A DNA stretch of 64,000 nt, taken from positions 72,621,865 to 72,685,864 of the forward strand of contig NC_065921.1 in NCBI RefSeq assembly GCF_024586455.1. The letters run 5' to 3'. Shown one piece after another: positions 22,597 through 34,619 of this stretch. The notes under the pieces were generated by a model. It did not search any database. It was not told where the DNA came from and saw only the letters and a list, made by a program, of their open reading frames with translations. Numbering within the stretch: the stretch's first letter is position 1; each line of letters starts with the position of its first letter. Source of the stretch: Bactrocera neohumeralis. Its lineage: Eukaryota; Arthropoda; Insecta; Diptera; Tephritidae. Both the position numbers and the translations under genes were made by a program.

Positions 22597-22836
22597 TCGA
22601 TTTAGCCGTGTCTGACTATCCATCTGTCCATCTGTATATATGAGATATCGATTTGAAATCGATTTGATTTGGCTCACGTTCTTTTCTAGCCAATAAGCTG
22701 TAGGGAATCAGATGTTATCGGATGACTATTGCATATAGCTGCCTTAGATACAGAACAATTAGCATCTACTTCTTGTATAGAAGCTCTTGTATTTGTGAAG
22801 GGCATTACAGCTTCGGTGCAACCGATGTTCCTTGTT
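22597..22836 (+). mobile_element. HINE-B, short copy with 3' terminus
   Basis: The head motif TCGATTTAGCCGTGTCTGAC leads through one damaged unit (CATATAGCTGCCTTAGATAC) to the 3' end: a hairpin CTTCGGTGCAACCGATG at 22811 and the terminal CTTGTT at 22831-22836. The 154-bp array has collapsed to less than one unit. Confidence 0.65.
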
Positions 22837-24766
22837 TAAAATACCGCTGCATTACTCAAATTGCTTTCGAAATTTAATCAAACTTTGTTCTCATATATTT
22901 TTAGCTGCTGAATCGATTGTCGAAACCATAATAAATGTTCGTAATAAATTTTAGTTGTCCTTGCGCTATTTTCTCTCCGCAAATACATTTTTAATGTTGA
23001 GAAGCACATGTCCTGAAGCAAAAAGAAGCAAAAATAAAATTGAGGTTAGGGCATCAAAAGCATGCCTATTTATGGCAAAAATTTCATAATTGATTTATGC
23101 ATGTACGATTGTGTAATAAAAAATGCCTGCTATGCAATTTCGAACTCACAACATCCCCGCCGCCCCCGACACACCAACAGGCCTCACGCTAGAATTTATT
23201 ATTTTGTGGCCAACACACAAACACCTACACACATATAGCAACTTATATATTCTCTACATGAATGTCAGGGGTTGTTATTAATATGTGTAGATGGAAGGAA
23301 AGGACAGCGGCCGCCACAGGAGCACTTGCCACAACAATGCAGGAAAGTTGCCCCAAAATAGAATGGCAAATGATACGAGCTTTGTGTGGGTGTGTGTGTG
23401 AAAGTGGCAGCCGAAGCAAGCGAAGCGTTTTCTGCAAGAATTCATTTGACTGTATGTGTGCATGCAAAAATTTAACGAAAATATGTATGTGTGCATGTGC
23501 AACAAAATGTTGCCATCACTACATTTTTCAAAAGCTGCAGCTCTAATAGCGCATAGCTTGACCTCGTTGCACAGATAACTGGCGAGCGCACGGCGAGTGA
23601 GTGGCTGAGCGATGGGCCGCCAGCGTGTTGAGCGCGTCATGACGCAAATGAGTGGAGTGTGGCACGTAGAAATATGGTACGGTGATAAACGAAAGCACAT
23701 TGCCACATTGTCGACCTGAAAACCGCGAGGCAGCAAGCAGGCAGCAGGCATCAAGCAGCGGTCAGGCGGTCAAGCGCGCTACTACTGGCCGTACATGTCC
23801 GGCGTTGATGTTATGAATAAAAACGGAATGCAAATAAGTTGAATGTGGGCGTATAATAGGTGTGCTCGCGCGTGCAACACAAAAGACAGACGTTAAAAAA
23901 GTCAGCAAATAAGTGCTGAAGAAGCAAGAAGAAGCGGCCGTTAGCACTCAACGTTGGCTACCACGTCATTGCCATTAACTCACCGAGAGAAAGCAAACTC
24001 ACCTTTGTGGTTGCCACACACACTCCGCGCATGCTCTATACCATGCCATGCCACGCCGCAACGCACAGCGCCGCACAGCAGACCTCCTTCCCACACGCGC
24101 GTGTATTCTTCCAATTTATTGACAGTGACTTTGATTTGTAGCTCGGCCGCGAACTAAAGCTACAAATTACCATTTATTTCTTGGCTTGCGTTCAGCGGTT
24201 GGGCATGTTTTGTTTGTTGCGCAGTTAATGCGCCTAAAAGCTTGCATTGTTATTGCTATTGATACCTAGTCAGTATGGAACTGCTGATATTTTCTTTGAT
24301 TTTTTATTGAATTTACGCATTTCATGCTCCATTGTTTGTGTATAAATACGGGAAGGCACCTGCGCACATATTTCTTTGAGGACTAAGGCTTCCGTCTTAA
24401 CTTTTATGGTCAAAATGTATCAGCATTTTTATTTTTTTCAGCATCAAATAGCTTACAAATACAGTTATGTTTGAAAATCGTTTTCCGGCGCACAAAAAAT
24501 GAAATCAGTAGGCAGCAGAGAGGCAGAGCCGCTGACTGAGAATGATTAAAATTACACCTGGAAGTTCCTTTAGTGCGCTTGTGCTAACTGACGGCCTTTG
24601 TGTGGGCAATAAAAGGCTATTTAAGTTAGGTTATTCGATTTTATTACATAATAAGTAATCACATAGTAGTAATGTGTTGACTAAATGAGTTTATTTGAGT
24701 GCTAGTTCGCATGGCTTCTCCGAAGTGCTGGGGAAATTGACGTTTAAATCGAAAAAAAGTATATAT
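22837..24766. other. Gene-free interval
   Basis: Unique-looking sequence, GC-richer at 23540-24170 (CACGCCGCAACGCACAGCGC). The longest open frame of the window outside transposons (23278-23754, minus, 158 codons) lies here but is rich in CA-repeat-encoded His/Thr and matches no family. Possible host regulatory or intronic DNA. Confidence 0.4.
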
Positions 24767-24901
24767 CGTCACTTAAAATGCAAAACAATATATCATCAAA
24801 AAATCCGAAATTGAATTTTTTATTGCTTATGATTCCCTAAATCTTATTACATATATGTAGCACTAAATTTTCAGCTTCCGCTGTCATATATAACCGATAT
24901 A
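24767..24901. mobile_element. MITE family M, half copy
   Basis: It starts TATATCGTCACTTAAAATGC and matches the right half of the complete MITE (inverted) through GAAATTGAATTTTTTATTGC and CATATAACCGATATA. It stops exactly where a mariner terminus begins at a TA (24900-24901). Confidence 0.7.
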
Positions 24902-25090
24902 TTGGGTAATCGAAAAAGTCTTTTCGTGTTTTGTCAATATGTTGCAGTCGTACATATCCTGTGCTACCAATCACACTGTGTCATACCATACAGTCTTGGA
25001 AAGGTGAGATTTTTACCACACAAAAAATAGTGAAATTTGTGGTGGTAAAAATTTTGCTGTTTAAAATTATACATAAAGTATCTCATTCTT
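24902..25090 (+). mobile_element. mariner 5' end (terminus plus 5' UTR only)
   Basis: The terminus TTGGGTAATCGAAAAAGTCT and the following sequence match 35905-36102, including GCTACCAATCACA and TTGGAAAGGTGAGATTTT. It is a non-coding mariner 5' end, truncated before the transposase. It sits at a TA inside the MITE half copy. Confidence 0.65.
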
Positions 25091-25259
25091 TTTAAAAAAA
25101 AATAAGTTTAATATATTGATTCAGCGTATAAAAAGACACCTGAGTCTTGTATGTAAGGTGGAAGTGATCTTCCTAAGAGAGAGAGAAAATTGCCCAGCTT
25201 TGACTGACAAAACTCATAAAAAGCACAGCTAGATATTTAGCAAAGGTTATTCATGGACT
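25091..25259. other. Short unassigned stretch
   Basis: AT-rich, no recognisable feature. Confidence 0.3.
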
Positions 25260-26245
25260 TACTACTCGGATTTAGGGTAGGTTACACTGGCTGGCTGTCA
25301 CGTCAGACATAGACATACAAGTACTTTGTAATACGAGATGATGACTCATTATTAATAAGAGCTTAAATTTACGTGATGCAGGACGCCAACTTTTTTTGTG
25401 AAATTTAATAGAGACTGGATATTTTAATCTGATACTCCGTCCGGTCCCTTCAATTGCGAAACTCCAAGATATCTAAGCTGAGTTCTATATAAGAGCGAAC
25501 ATTAGCACAGGAAGTTTTCCAGCATATCTCGCTCGGCAACTATCCTGCACTTTTTACATGTGTCATCGTTAATAATACACATACGGCTCGCATGTAATGC
25601 CAGTAGACTGTGTCCTGTGACTAATCCAACAACCGTCCTATAGTATTTTCGGGACAGAAACAGTTGCGTGTTTTTCTTTCGCTCCCGTGCACTTGATCAT
25701 GGTGATTCTGCATGTCTCTAAAACATTTCAAACACTCATCCGCCTGTCAGGCCTTTCTGAAATTTCATTATGTATCGCCTTAGTGATTACGTATTTTCTG
25801 AACTGGTTCGGTAGTCAAGTGGATAACACTTTTGGTAATCTCATAAGCTGTTCCGTTTCCCGGATCAACGCCCTTGAAACCAGTATATGTATGTATATGC
25901 AGCAACTACGACTACTGCCTCCATGCTTCTAAAGACTTCCTCTGACACAATGCGATGCGAGATTATTATCTTTATTGCCGCCTGGCTACCGACGTCCGTA
26001 TATAGTGATCTTTCTTTATGTAATATTCTGCGCTATTAGCTATATCAGCACCTTTTCTTAACGCAGAGAATTTTGCCTGGAAGATACTGCAGTATTGCGC
26101 CCGCTTAAAAGGTCATCTGAGATCTAGCTTCGCGCATTAAATTCCGGCGCCTACTCAATCAGCCATTTTTGATTCGTCGGTGGAGATGTTGAAAGTTCCT
26201 CTGCAGGGTCGTCGCTAATCTTCCTCTAGTCGATTGCGTTCCCCA
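25260..26245 (-). pseudogene. Non-LTR ORF2 3' part (family NLR-2): RNase H plus C-terminal domain
   Basis: From about 26210 down: NISTDESKMAD (RNase H first-Asp region), GAGI, CAKLDLR, QYCSIFQAKFSALRKGADIA. After breaks: ENTIGRLLD / YYRTVVGLVTGHSLLALHA and INDDTCKKCRIVAERDMLENFLC, a Cys-rich C-terminal motif, then RTQLRYLGVSQLKGPDGVSD. The 3' end near 25270 reads TTTAGGGTAGGTTA. Related copies: 49680-50215 and 63355-63830, same strand. Confidence 0.7.
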
Positions 26246-26385
26246 TTGTCTTTCAAATAAATCAAGATTACAGTACTCCATCGATCTCTTGATATCGAGT
26301 TATGGAGAATTCACATAACGTAGGTAATCTTCCAGCTTATTTTGCTGACGCCAAAGGTGATCTAAGTAAAGGTTCAACAGAGTGA

Positions 26386-26625
26386 GTCGTATTTTGATGC
26401 AGATAATTTCGCGTTTTGAGCCGGTCAAGATCGTGTGATATTACACCGTTGGATTTTGGAGAGTGCGGATATGTAAAATGTAAAGTGTTTGCGCACAATC
26501 CCGCTTCGATTTAGATCTTTGAGCAAAACATCGCGCATGTTACTCGCTAGTTACCAGTTGAGAGGTTCGAACGAGAGAGATAATCTTCTAAAAAATAAAT
26601 GCCAAAGAATGTTCTTTCAAAAACT
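26386..26625 (+). pseudogene. rosa transposase 3' fragment (copy 3)
   Basis: Sequence from ATAATTTCGCGTTTTGAGCC to GATAATCTTCTAAAAAATAA aligns with the 800-1090 part of the first rosa copy. It covers the third-Asp region and C-terminus, with stops in all frames and a short deletion before the GATATG block. It also matches the 3' UTR of copy 2. Confidence 0.7.
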
Positions 26626-27850
26626 CTGCGAGTTCTTCTTGTGTATGGCAGCAGTTTCCATTGAGTAATGGCAGAGGCGCTTAGTATTTTTCCTTATTAA
26701 TGTAACGAAGTTGAACTAATCGTGAAAAGCCCCTTTCAGATATAAAGTTCGACATATTTTAGTGGCAAAAAAATATTGAAAAATACCGGGAAAGACACAC
26801 ATGTCACACCATCTCTCAACAAACCGGCTGAGTTTCCGATAGGTGGTTCAATGGTCGAGAAATGGAATACCTTATGTGCTACTTTGTAGAACCAGTACTA
26901 CTTTTATGCCGACTTTTCTTTCAGAAATGAGACAATTCCTTAACCTATCTTCGTTAAAGGAAAATTCAAGCTCACACACCCTAAAATATGTGGTCAAATC
27001 TTTTTGACATTTTATTACAACTGCAAGCTAAGGGAAATCCATAATTACTAAATAATTGGCAATTTATTACACGACTTTACAGCTGTGACTTTACGCTTGC
27101 CTGTGGCTTAAGGTGCATGTTTGTGCCATAATCAAATACAAATAATGTCTAAACCGCAGGCAATAACAATAAACACATTTCAAATGACATACTAATGCCC
27201 GAGGTATGTGTGTCGAGTACACAGAATGTCATGTTACAATGCTATGTATGTATATTTAGTTATATATGTACATATACTATATAAACACATAAGTATATAT
27301 GTAAGATTTAATGGATATAGGCTGAGTGGTCTCGTGCCATACCGCATATGAGTACGCAAACATATATATCAATAGTACTTTATATATGTATATATAGTGC
27401 ATATGTATGTATATATTTTTAGTTGTTTATATATTACATCGTTACCAGTGCCTTAAGTCATAAATGAATTGCCATGATTGACAAATTTGTTGGATTTTAT
27501 GTTCGCTGGAATGACTTTATGCGCCGCCGGTAATGGCGATTACAAGGAATCAAGTACAGAATGGTTGATAAACAATAACAGTACAAGTAAATGCGTGTAT
27601 ATGCTGGATAATAGGGGTCTTTCTGATTAGAAATTGATTTGATTAGGCTATGAAAAGTCCATTTCCGCACTTTTTATGACTCGTTGAATGTGTTTTAAAT
27701 AGAAACACAAGGAATTTAGTATTTCCTATGAAATAAGGGTAGATGGCATATCGACATCTCTCAGTATTTAGAAAATAATAGTATACAAGATAGTGACACG
27801 CTCGACGTTAACAAAACTAACTGTCTAACTTTCGTGGTAATTACAACAAG
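26626..27850. other. Gene-free interval
   Basis: Unique-looking AT-rich DNA with TATG/TATA microsatellites at 27240-27300 and 27380-27430. No coding or element signature. Confidence 0.5.
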
Positions 27851-28870
27851 AACAAGAAAAAACGTTAACTTCGTTTGCACCAAAGCTATAATAGCCTCAA
27901 CAGGTGTATTTTATAACGCTAAAGGGTAGAAAATAATATTTATCTTGATTTCGAACAGTCAGTTTACATGGCAGCTTTATGCTATAGTAGTCCGATCTAA
28001 AAAATATTTACGTAGATTGTAGCAACGTCTAAAATAGTAATGTGTTCCAAATTTAGTGAAGATAACTTTTCAAATAAAAAAGTTTTCCATACAAGGACTA
28101 AATTTTAATCGATCAATTTGTATGGCAGCTATATACTATAGTTGTACGATCTAACAATTTCTTTGGATGTTGTAGATATATTTAAAATAAAATGTATGCT
28201 AAATTTCGTGAGATAACTTGTTAAACAAAAAGTTGTTCATACAAATATTCAATTTTAATCGATCAATTTGTATGGCAGCTATATGCTATAGTTGTCCGAT
28301 CTAAACAATTTCCTTGGAGATTGTAGTGCTACTATAGAAAATAATATGTGGAAAATTTCGTGCAGATAACTTGTTAAACAAAGAAGTTTTTCATACAAAT
28401 ATTCGATTTTAATCGATCAATTTGTATGGCAGCTATATGCTATAGTTGTCCGATCTAAAACAATTTTTGTTTTGCAGATATATTTAAGATAAAAATCTGT
28501 ACAAATTCCGTGAAGATAACTTGGCAAACAAAAAGTTTTCCATACAAAGACTTGATTTTGACCAATGAGTTTGCAACATATGCTAAAACTCTGATTTAAA
28601 TTTCTTTTCGGAGATCGCAGAAATATCTAATAATAATTTATCGTATAAATACATGATTTTAATCGGGCAATTTGTATGACAGCTATGTGCTATAGTTATC
28701 CGATCTGAACTATTTCTTCGGAGATCGTAGGACTGCCTTAGGGAGTACTCTGTGTCAAATTTTGTGCAGATACCTTTGAAAAGAAAAAAGTTTTCTATGC
28801 AAGGAAGTGATTCCGAAAACTGAAACTTTGGAGGACGGTGACAAAGAAAAAATCAATCTGACAACAAATG
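27851..28870 (-). mobile_element. HINE-B with 3' terminus and repeat array
   Basis: On the minus strand the 3' end is at 27851: the plus strand reads AACAAGAAAAAACGTTAACT followed by the hairpin region CTTCGTTTGCACCAAAG. Upstream in element sense, units with TTTGTATGGCAGCTATATGC recur near 27970, 28131, 28271, 28425 and 28673. The 5' head is missing or eroded. Confidence 0.75.
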
Positions 28871-30469
28871 GATACCTTAATGTATGAGCATATATATTTA
28901 ATATGTACATAAAAGTGGGATGGGGCATCGTTAGATCGAATATTTGATTTCTTCGTTGCCGTTGTTTGGCCGAAATTGGTAATTTAAGATTTATTAACCG
29001 CAATTCGGCCGGTGCGACTACAAATATATATGTACATGCTGGAGTAAGCATGCAGTAGAGGATACCGTAACATGTCAAATTAATTTTGTTGTGCACACGT
29101 AAACATGCGCATACATACATGAGACTTGCGATGAGTTCCACACGCTGTTGGCCAGGGCGTATGAGCGACATTTTGCTGTAGCAGCTGTATGGGCATACAT
29201 ACTAACTATATGTAAGGAAGTTCGAAGGACTTTGTGTGTATGCGTTTGCGTATAACGGTTTTTATATGTACTAGAAGAAAACACAAAAAATTGCCAATCA
29301 TTTTAATGAACGAGCGTTCTGGTTGTATAGAAGTAGGGTATGTATGTACATACACATATGTGTAGCTATATGCAAATTAGGGAAAGTTATTAAAAAATGT
29401 TAACTTAAGATATTGATACTGATAGAGTCAAATATAATACACAAAAATTCTGAAATTTTTTGAAATTTTTAGAATTTTTTAAAATTTTTTGAAATTTTCG
29501 AAATTTTTTAAAGTAGGAAAATTAAAGTTGACGTAGGAAAATTAAAGTTCAGCTTTCTCAAAATATCAAAAATTATTTTAGTTTTCATTTTTCAATCGAT
29601 TTGTGTCAAACTTAAAGCGCTTGGTCTACTTTCAAGTGCCTTATGATATCATAGAGTTTTAAAAACACAACCGACCGGCTTTCTAAGCTGTCCAAGTGAT
29701 GTAGCTTTTATGTTCGACCTCACAACCTAACCCAATCTATCTTAATCCATTCTCTCAAACTATAGTTAAGGAAATCTCATAAATATTTTCTTTCCCGATT
29801 GGTGAAATTTAACATATTGGTCTCAATTTTTAAGAACCACCCTAATAAAGAAACAAATATTGTATAAAAAATGCACTGTATAGGTATTTAAGGCCACTAC
29901 ATACCTTTCAGCCATTAGTCGCTGACTTATTTGTTATATTTGTTACAAATACTACCGTTAGTTAATGCGTACAAATGGTCGTGTACTTGTTTCGACCACA
30001 TACATTTGTCTGAAAAACTACAAAACACCAAACAAAGTCGCAATTACTAGTCATTTGTTAGTTCCACTTTATCAAAAGCCAGTCATTTAGCTAACGATGA
30101 CCAAAGGAATTGGTTACTTAATATCAAGTAATATCAAGTAATAGCTGTAATAGTCGCATTGAGTCCATCAGAGTAAATGGCTCATCAATTATCGATTTTT
30201 CGTCTATGTAGCTATTTATTGTCTTCCATTTGTTATGCATTTGCGTATGTATGCATGTCAATTTGTATGACTGGCGCATATTTGAGCAATCCAGCCAACT
30301 CAAGGTTAATATGTTTTGATACGTTTGAATTGATAGTGACTTAAGGATATTGCTTGGCTTATGGAACTTATGGGAGACACTCCCGCGCTTCTCCTCCGAT
30401 AACTGTGCTCAACTTATTGAAAACAAGAAAAAACGTCGAAAAATATAAAATATTTGTATTTAAGTTCAT
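28871..30469. other. Gene-free interval
   Basis: Unique-looking DNA with a low-complexity AAATTTTTTGAAATTTT tract at 29445-29515. Overlapping minus frames (28755-29171, 29075-29284) run through microsatellite and show no domain. An AACAAGAAAAAACGT at 30421 may be a solo HINE-B 3' end. Confidence 0.45.
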
Positions 30470-31410
30470 GCTCATCCGTCTGTTTTTTCATCTCTTTGGG
30501 AGTCTGTATAGTACTATATGTAATTTGCATATACTAGTCTCTCAGTTTTTGAGATATCGATCTGAAATTTTGCACACGTTCATTTCTTACCAAGAAACTG
30601 CTTACTTGTCGGTACCAACGATATCGGCTGACTATAGCATTTAGCTGCCATACAAATTCAACGTTCAAAGTCAAGTCCTTGTATGGAAAACTTCTTTATT
30701 TGAGAAGATATCTTCAGAAAATTTGGCACAAATTATTTTCCAGGGCAAGACTACAATCTCAGCTAAACTTATTCAGATCGGGCAACTATAGCATATAGCT
30801 GCCATACAAACTAACCGATAAAAATTAAAAGCTTATAAGGAAAACTTTTTTATTTTATGAGATATCTTCACGAAATTTGGCATACAATATTTTCCAAGCC
30901 TACGTTATAATACCTGCAAAACATATTCAAATCGGACTACTACATCGTATAGCTGTCATATAAACTGAACGATCAAAGTCAAGTCTTTGTATGGAAAACT
31001 ATTTTATTTAAAGAGATATCTTCACGAAATTTAGGCCAGCATTTTACCTTAAGTAATTCTACAATCTCCAAAGAAATAGTTTAGATCGGACAACTATAGC
31101 TTATAGCTGCCATACAAACTAACCGATAAAAATTAAGTCCTTGTATGAAAAACTTTTTTATTTGACAAGTTATCTTCATGAAATTTAGCATGGATTATTT
31201 TTCAAAGCAATGCTTTAATAACTGCAAAAATTATGCAGATCGAATCACTTCAACATATAGCTGCCATACAAACTGAACGATTGAAATCAAGTTTTTGTAT
31301 GGAACATTTTTTTTTTGACGTGATATCTTCTACAGTTTCCAAAAAATTATTCAGACTCAGTCAGTATTCAGTAGTCCTACACTATAGCATAAACCAGATA
31401 GCAGAAAGTC
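30470..31410 (+). mobile_element. HINE-B with five 154-bp units
   Basis: The head segment (CATCCGTCTG, CTCAGTTTTTGAGATATCGA, CTTGTCGGTACCAACGATAT) is followed by an array. The CATAC/CATAT-AAACT box falls near 30649, 30803, 30957, 31111 and 31265, an even 154-bp step. Array end at about 31330; the 3' hairpin is not recognisable. Confidence 0.8.
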
Positions 31411-31479
31411 AATCAAAGTTTATATAAATCCGGATGCATTCCGGCTACGTCAAACCACGTCTTGGGAATAGTGTCTATA

Positions 31480-31797
31480 TCGCTTAACAGTTTCGCCGAA
31501 GCCTTTCCAACTCGCTATGGTATTCCAGTTCAAAAATATTTGAGATCAGTCCTGCTGAGTATTAAAAGTGGCTAATGTCTACCGTGAGACCAGATTCATA
31601 GATAGAAATGGTATCGTTAGTGACGCGCACAGAGTCTGTTGAAATTTGCTTCAAAAGCAGGCATTCCTCATGAATTTTATAACGGAACTCCATTTGATAT
31701 CGCAAAGAACCAAAACTGGTCTATGCGTGGCGCCTTAGCCTGCAAAATTGAGCTAACCTAGCCTAAGCAAACCAAACCTAACCTGACCTAACCTTAC
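31480..31797 (+). mobile_element. NLR-1 non-LTR 3' end (plus strand)
   Basis: CACAGAGTCTGTTGAAATT and ATCGCAAAGAACCAAAACTG match, in the opposite orientation, the C-terminal and 3' UTR part of the 44289-45075 copy. It ends in a degenerate CCTAA-type tail (AACCTAACCTGACCTAACCT, 31776-31795). Coding potential is lost. Confidence 0.7.
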
Positions 31798-33071
31798 ATT
31801 AGATTTCAGTTCAGAGACACATAAAATAAAGTTGCCTCCAAGTCTGTTCATTAAAATTTCTATTTAATAGTGGCAACTGGACTATAATTTTTCCAAAAAT
31901 TTTCCGAAGAAACATATCTCTTACACCACCTACTAGTTTCGTTTAGAATTTCCGCAGCATAAACTGGTCCTTAGTAATTACTTCTCGATGATAATAAAAC
32001 AAAAATGACTTCTGCTACATACTATTTCTCAGAAATGTCGAAGAATTGCAATTTCACGCAGTAAAATTTGTGCAAACTAACCGCTGGAGTAGCAACCATT
32101 CAGACAGCGAGTCAAGCAGCCCAACGAACAGTTGAACAGACGAACGAGCAGCCAACAAACCAATAAATGCCAATAAGTGCCAATGATGTAGCTATTTCCA
32201 CAGCAATTTATGCGCCATTTTATTTGTGTGCGTGTAGACCAGCGATGTATGGCAGCGTGTGCGTGTGTGTTAGCGAGCGCATAAGTGTGTTGGTGAGTGC
32301 GTGTTCGATTCGCTGATATGCAAAAGTTTTGCTGTTTTATGGTGAAAAGTTTTGCGTTGCGCAATCTTTGCTATTTCCTCGCACTTTCTCACTTTGTGGC
32401 GAAGGTGTTTTAGATACACTTTTTTTGTTGTTTCGTGACTTTTCGAAAGGGCGATGAATTTGCTTATTTTGTGATTTTCTTAAATGCTTTCGCTTCAGCT
32501 TAGACTTTTTTCAGGTTACCAACAAAATTTCTTTGCCTTTAATGTGTCATAAGTCAGTTCATTAAGAGTTTGTAAGTTTGTAGGCTGTGAGCGTCTCTAG
32601 TGAGCCTCTCTCACGAAGCTCAAGGTTCGAATTCCATATAAAAGTCATAAATTGTAATTGCACACGAACACCTCTCAATGAGCGTAAATTCAATTAACAC
32701 TTTTTCTCTTAAAGATTTGATTTTACGAGCGTCATTAAGATTCTTGGCTAATGAGTGGTGACATCAAGGTTGCAAGTCACTTAAAGTGTCCATACTACAA
32801 ATGATTGGATAGGAATGTATACAAAATTGGAATGCATATAAAAAAAGTAGAAAACAAAATTGAATGCTAAATATATAACAAAGAAATGCCATGAATTTAA
32901 GGAGAATGCAAGCATTCCTAGTAGACACAATGTGCGATGACAAAAGGCAATGCAACTTGGCTTAATTCAATTAACCTAATCAGTTTGCTTGCGTACGAGT
33001 TTGCTTTGGTCTTTGACTTTCAATGGAATTGGTTTACTTGCACTACATAGCGGTATCTGTGCACACTGTTT
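31798..33071. other. Gene-free interval
   Basis: Unique-looking sequence; a minus-strand frame at 32077-32364 translates GT-rich simple sequence. No element or gene recognised. Confidence 0.45.
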
Positions 33072-33195
33072 TTAAAGGGTGTTCCATTTTCGAGTTTCCT
33101 AATTTTTTAAAGAAAAAGCAAAAATTCTTCAAATTTAATGGCGAATGTTTATTGCCATTCGAAAGAACATTTTTTTGGTATTTATTTTTTTGAAA
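33072..33195 (-). mobile_element. rosa terminus, isolated
   Basis: TGTTCCATTTTCGAGTTTCC to TATTTATTTTTTTGAAAAT matches the 3' terminal 110 bp of rosa copies at 199-290 and 10528-10637 (inverted). No transposase follows, so it is a solo end or the edge of an internally deleted copy. Confidence 0.65.
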
Positions 33196-33348
33196 ATGAA
33201 GCCGACAAAAAGAAAAGCTGTTCTTAATTACAGCTTTCTGACGAATATTGCTCCTTAAATCCGTATCCCTTTCGCACTTATGTAGGTACCTTTTCTGACA
33301 TGTAAAGTTATCTCGTAAAAAAACAAGTTAGTCTTAAAAGTCTTCTAG

Positions 33349-34340
33349 TTTTTATACTCTCGCAACAATGTTGCTAAGGAGAGTATTATAGTTTTGTTCA
33401 CATAACGGTTGTTTGTAAGTCCTAAAACTAAAAAAGTTAGATATGGGTTATATATACCAAAGTGATCAGGGTGACGAGTAGAGTCAAAATCCGGATGTCT
33501 GTCTGTCCGTCCGTCCGTCTGTCCGTCCGTGAAAGCTGTAACTTGAGTAAAAATTGAGATATCATGATGAAACTTGGTACACGTATTTCTTGGTTCCATA
33601 AGAAGGTTAAGTTCGAAGATGGGCAATATCGGCCCACTGAATTTTGGCACAAAGGATCGCATTAGGGAGGGGCATATTTGGACGTAATTTTTTTGGAAAA
33701 GTGGGCGTGGCCCCGCCCCCTACTAAGTTTTTTGTTCGTATCTCGGAAACTACTATAGCTATGTCAACCAAACTCTACAGAGTCGTTTTCTTCAGGCATT
33801 TCCATATACAGTTCAAAAATGGAAGAAATCGGATAATAACCACGCCCACCTCCCATACAAAGGTTATGTTGAAAATCACTAAAAGTGCGTTAACCGACTA
33901 ACAAAAACGTCAGAAACACTAAATTTTACAGAAGAAATGGCAAAAGGAAGCTGCACCCAGGCTTTTTTAAAAATTGAAAATGGGCGTGGCGTCGCCCACT
34001 TATGGACCAAAAACCATATCTCAGGAACTAATCAACCGATTTCAATGAAATTCGGTATATAATATTTTCTTAACACCCTGATGACATGTACGAAATATGG
34101 GTGAAATCGGTTCACAACCACGCCTTCTTCCAATATAACGCTATTTTGAATTCCATCTGATGCCTTCTCTGTATAATATATATACATTAGGAACCAATGA
34201 TGATAGCGGAATAAAACTTTACAAAAATACGGTATTTGAAAAATATGTAAATCACGGATAATGAAATCTTGATTATCACTTTATCATGCGAGAGTATAAA
34301 ATGTTCGGTGACACCCGAACTTAGCCCTTCCTTACTTGTT
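33349..34340 (+). mobile_element. HINE-A (DINE-1-like Helentron derivative), complete
   Basis: A 992-bp non-coding element. The 5' subterminal repeat TTTTATACTCTCGC (33350-33363) is matched by its inverse GCGAGAGTATAAAA (34288-34301). A hairpin GTTCGG-tgacac-CCGAAC (34303-34320) and a CTTACTTGTT end follow. A GTCT/GTCC microsatellite lies at 33494-33531. This is the layout known for DINE-1/HINE elements, mobilised in trans by Helentron rolling-circle proteins. Frames inside (33345-33662, 33644-33901) are repeat shadows. Confidence 0.85.
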
Positions 34341-34619
34341 GAAGTTGTACTTAATTTTCACATATCGTTTCGACTTTGAACTAAATTTTTTGGTATTTTT
34401 TCTTTTTCAGGTAAGCAAAAATTCTGTGGAGATGATGCTTTGTCTGTGGTTAATGTTTAAAGAGTGGGTATGTTAATAAACTTACGAAATGTGTATTATA
34501 ATTGTGTATTAAAATATGTATTATAGTTTTGCCATTCTGAATAACTTGAAATAAGAAAACGGTATTAACGATACGTACATATAATTAAGCACTAAATTAA
34601 GATATAAACCTGTAATTTG
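34341..34619. other. Short unassigned stretch
   Basis: AT-rich; no feature seen. Confidence 0.3.

Noticed and set aside
23278..23754. 158-codon minus-strand open frame as a host gene
   Set aside because: Rich in residues encoded by CA/GT simple repeats, overlapped by an opposite-strand frame, with no domain, splice or promoter support.
32622..32640. AAGGTTCGAATTCC as part of a tRNA gene
   Set aside because: No complementary acceptor stem or anticodon loop in the preceding 60 bases.
33494..33531. GTCC/GTCT repeats as a CRISPR-like or regulatory array
   Set aside because: It is the standard microsatellite inside DINE-1-like elements; eukaryotic context.
33644..33901. Apparent small genes repeated at 33644-33901 and 41780-42067
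   Set aside because: They are the same segment of non-coding HINE-A copies; recurrence reflects the element, not a gene family.
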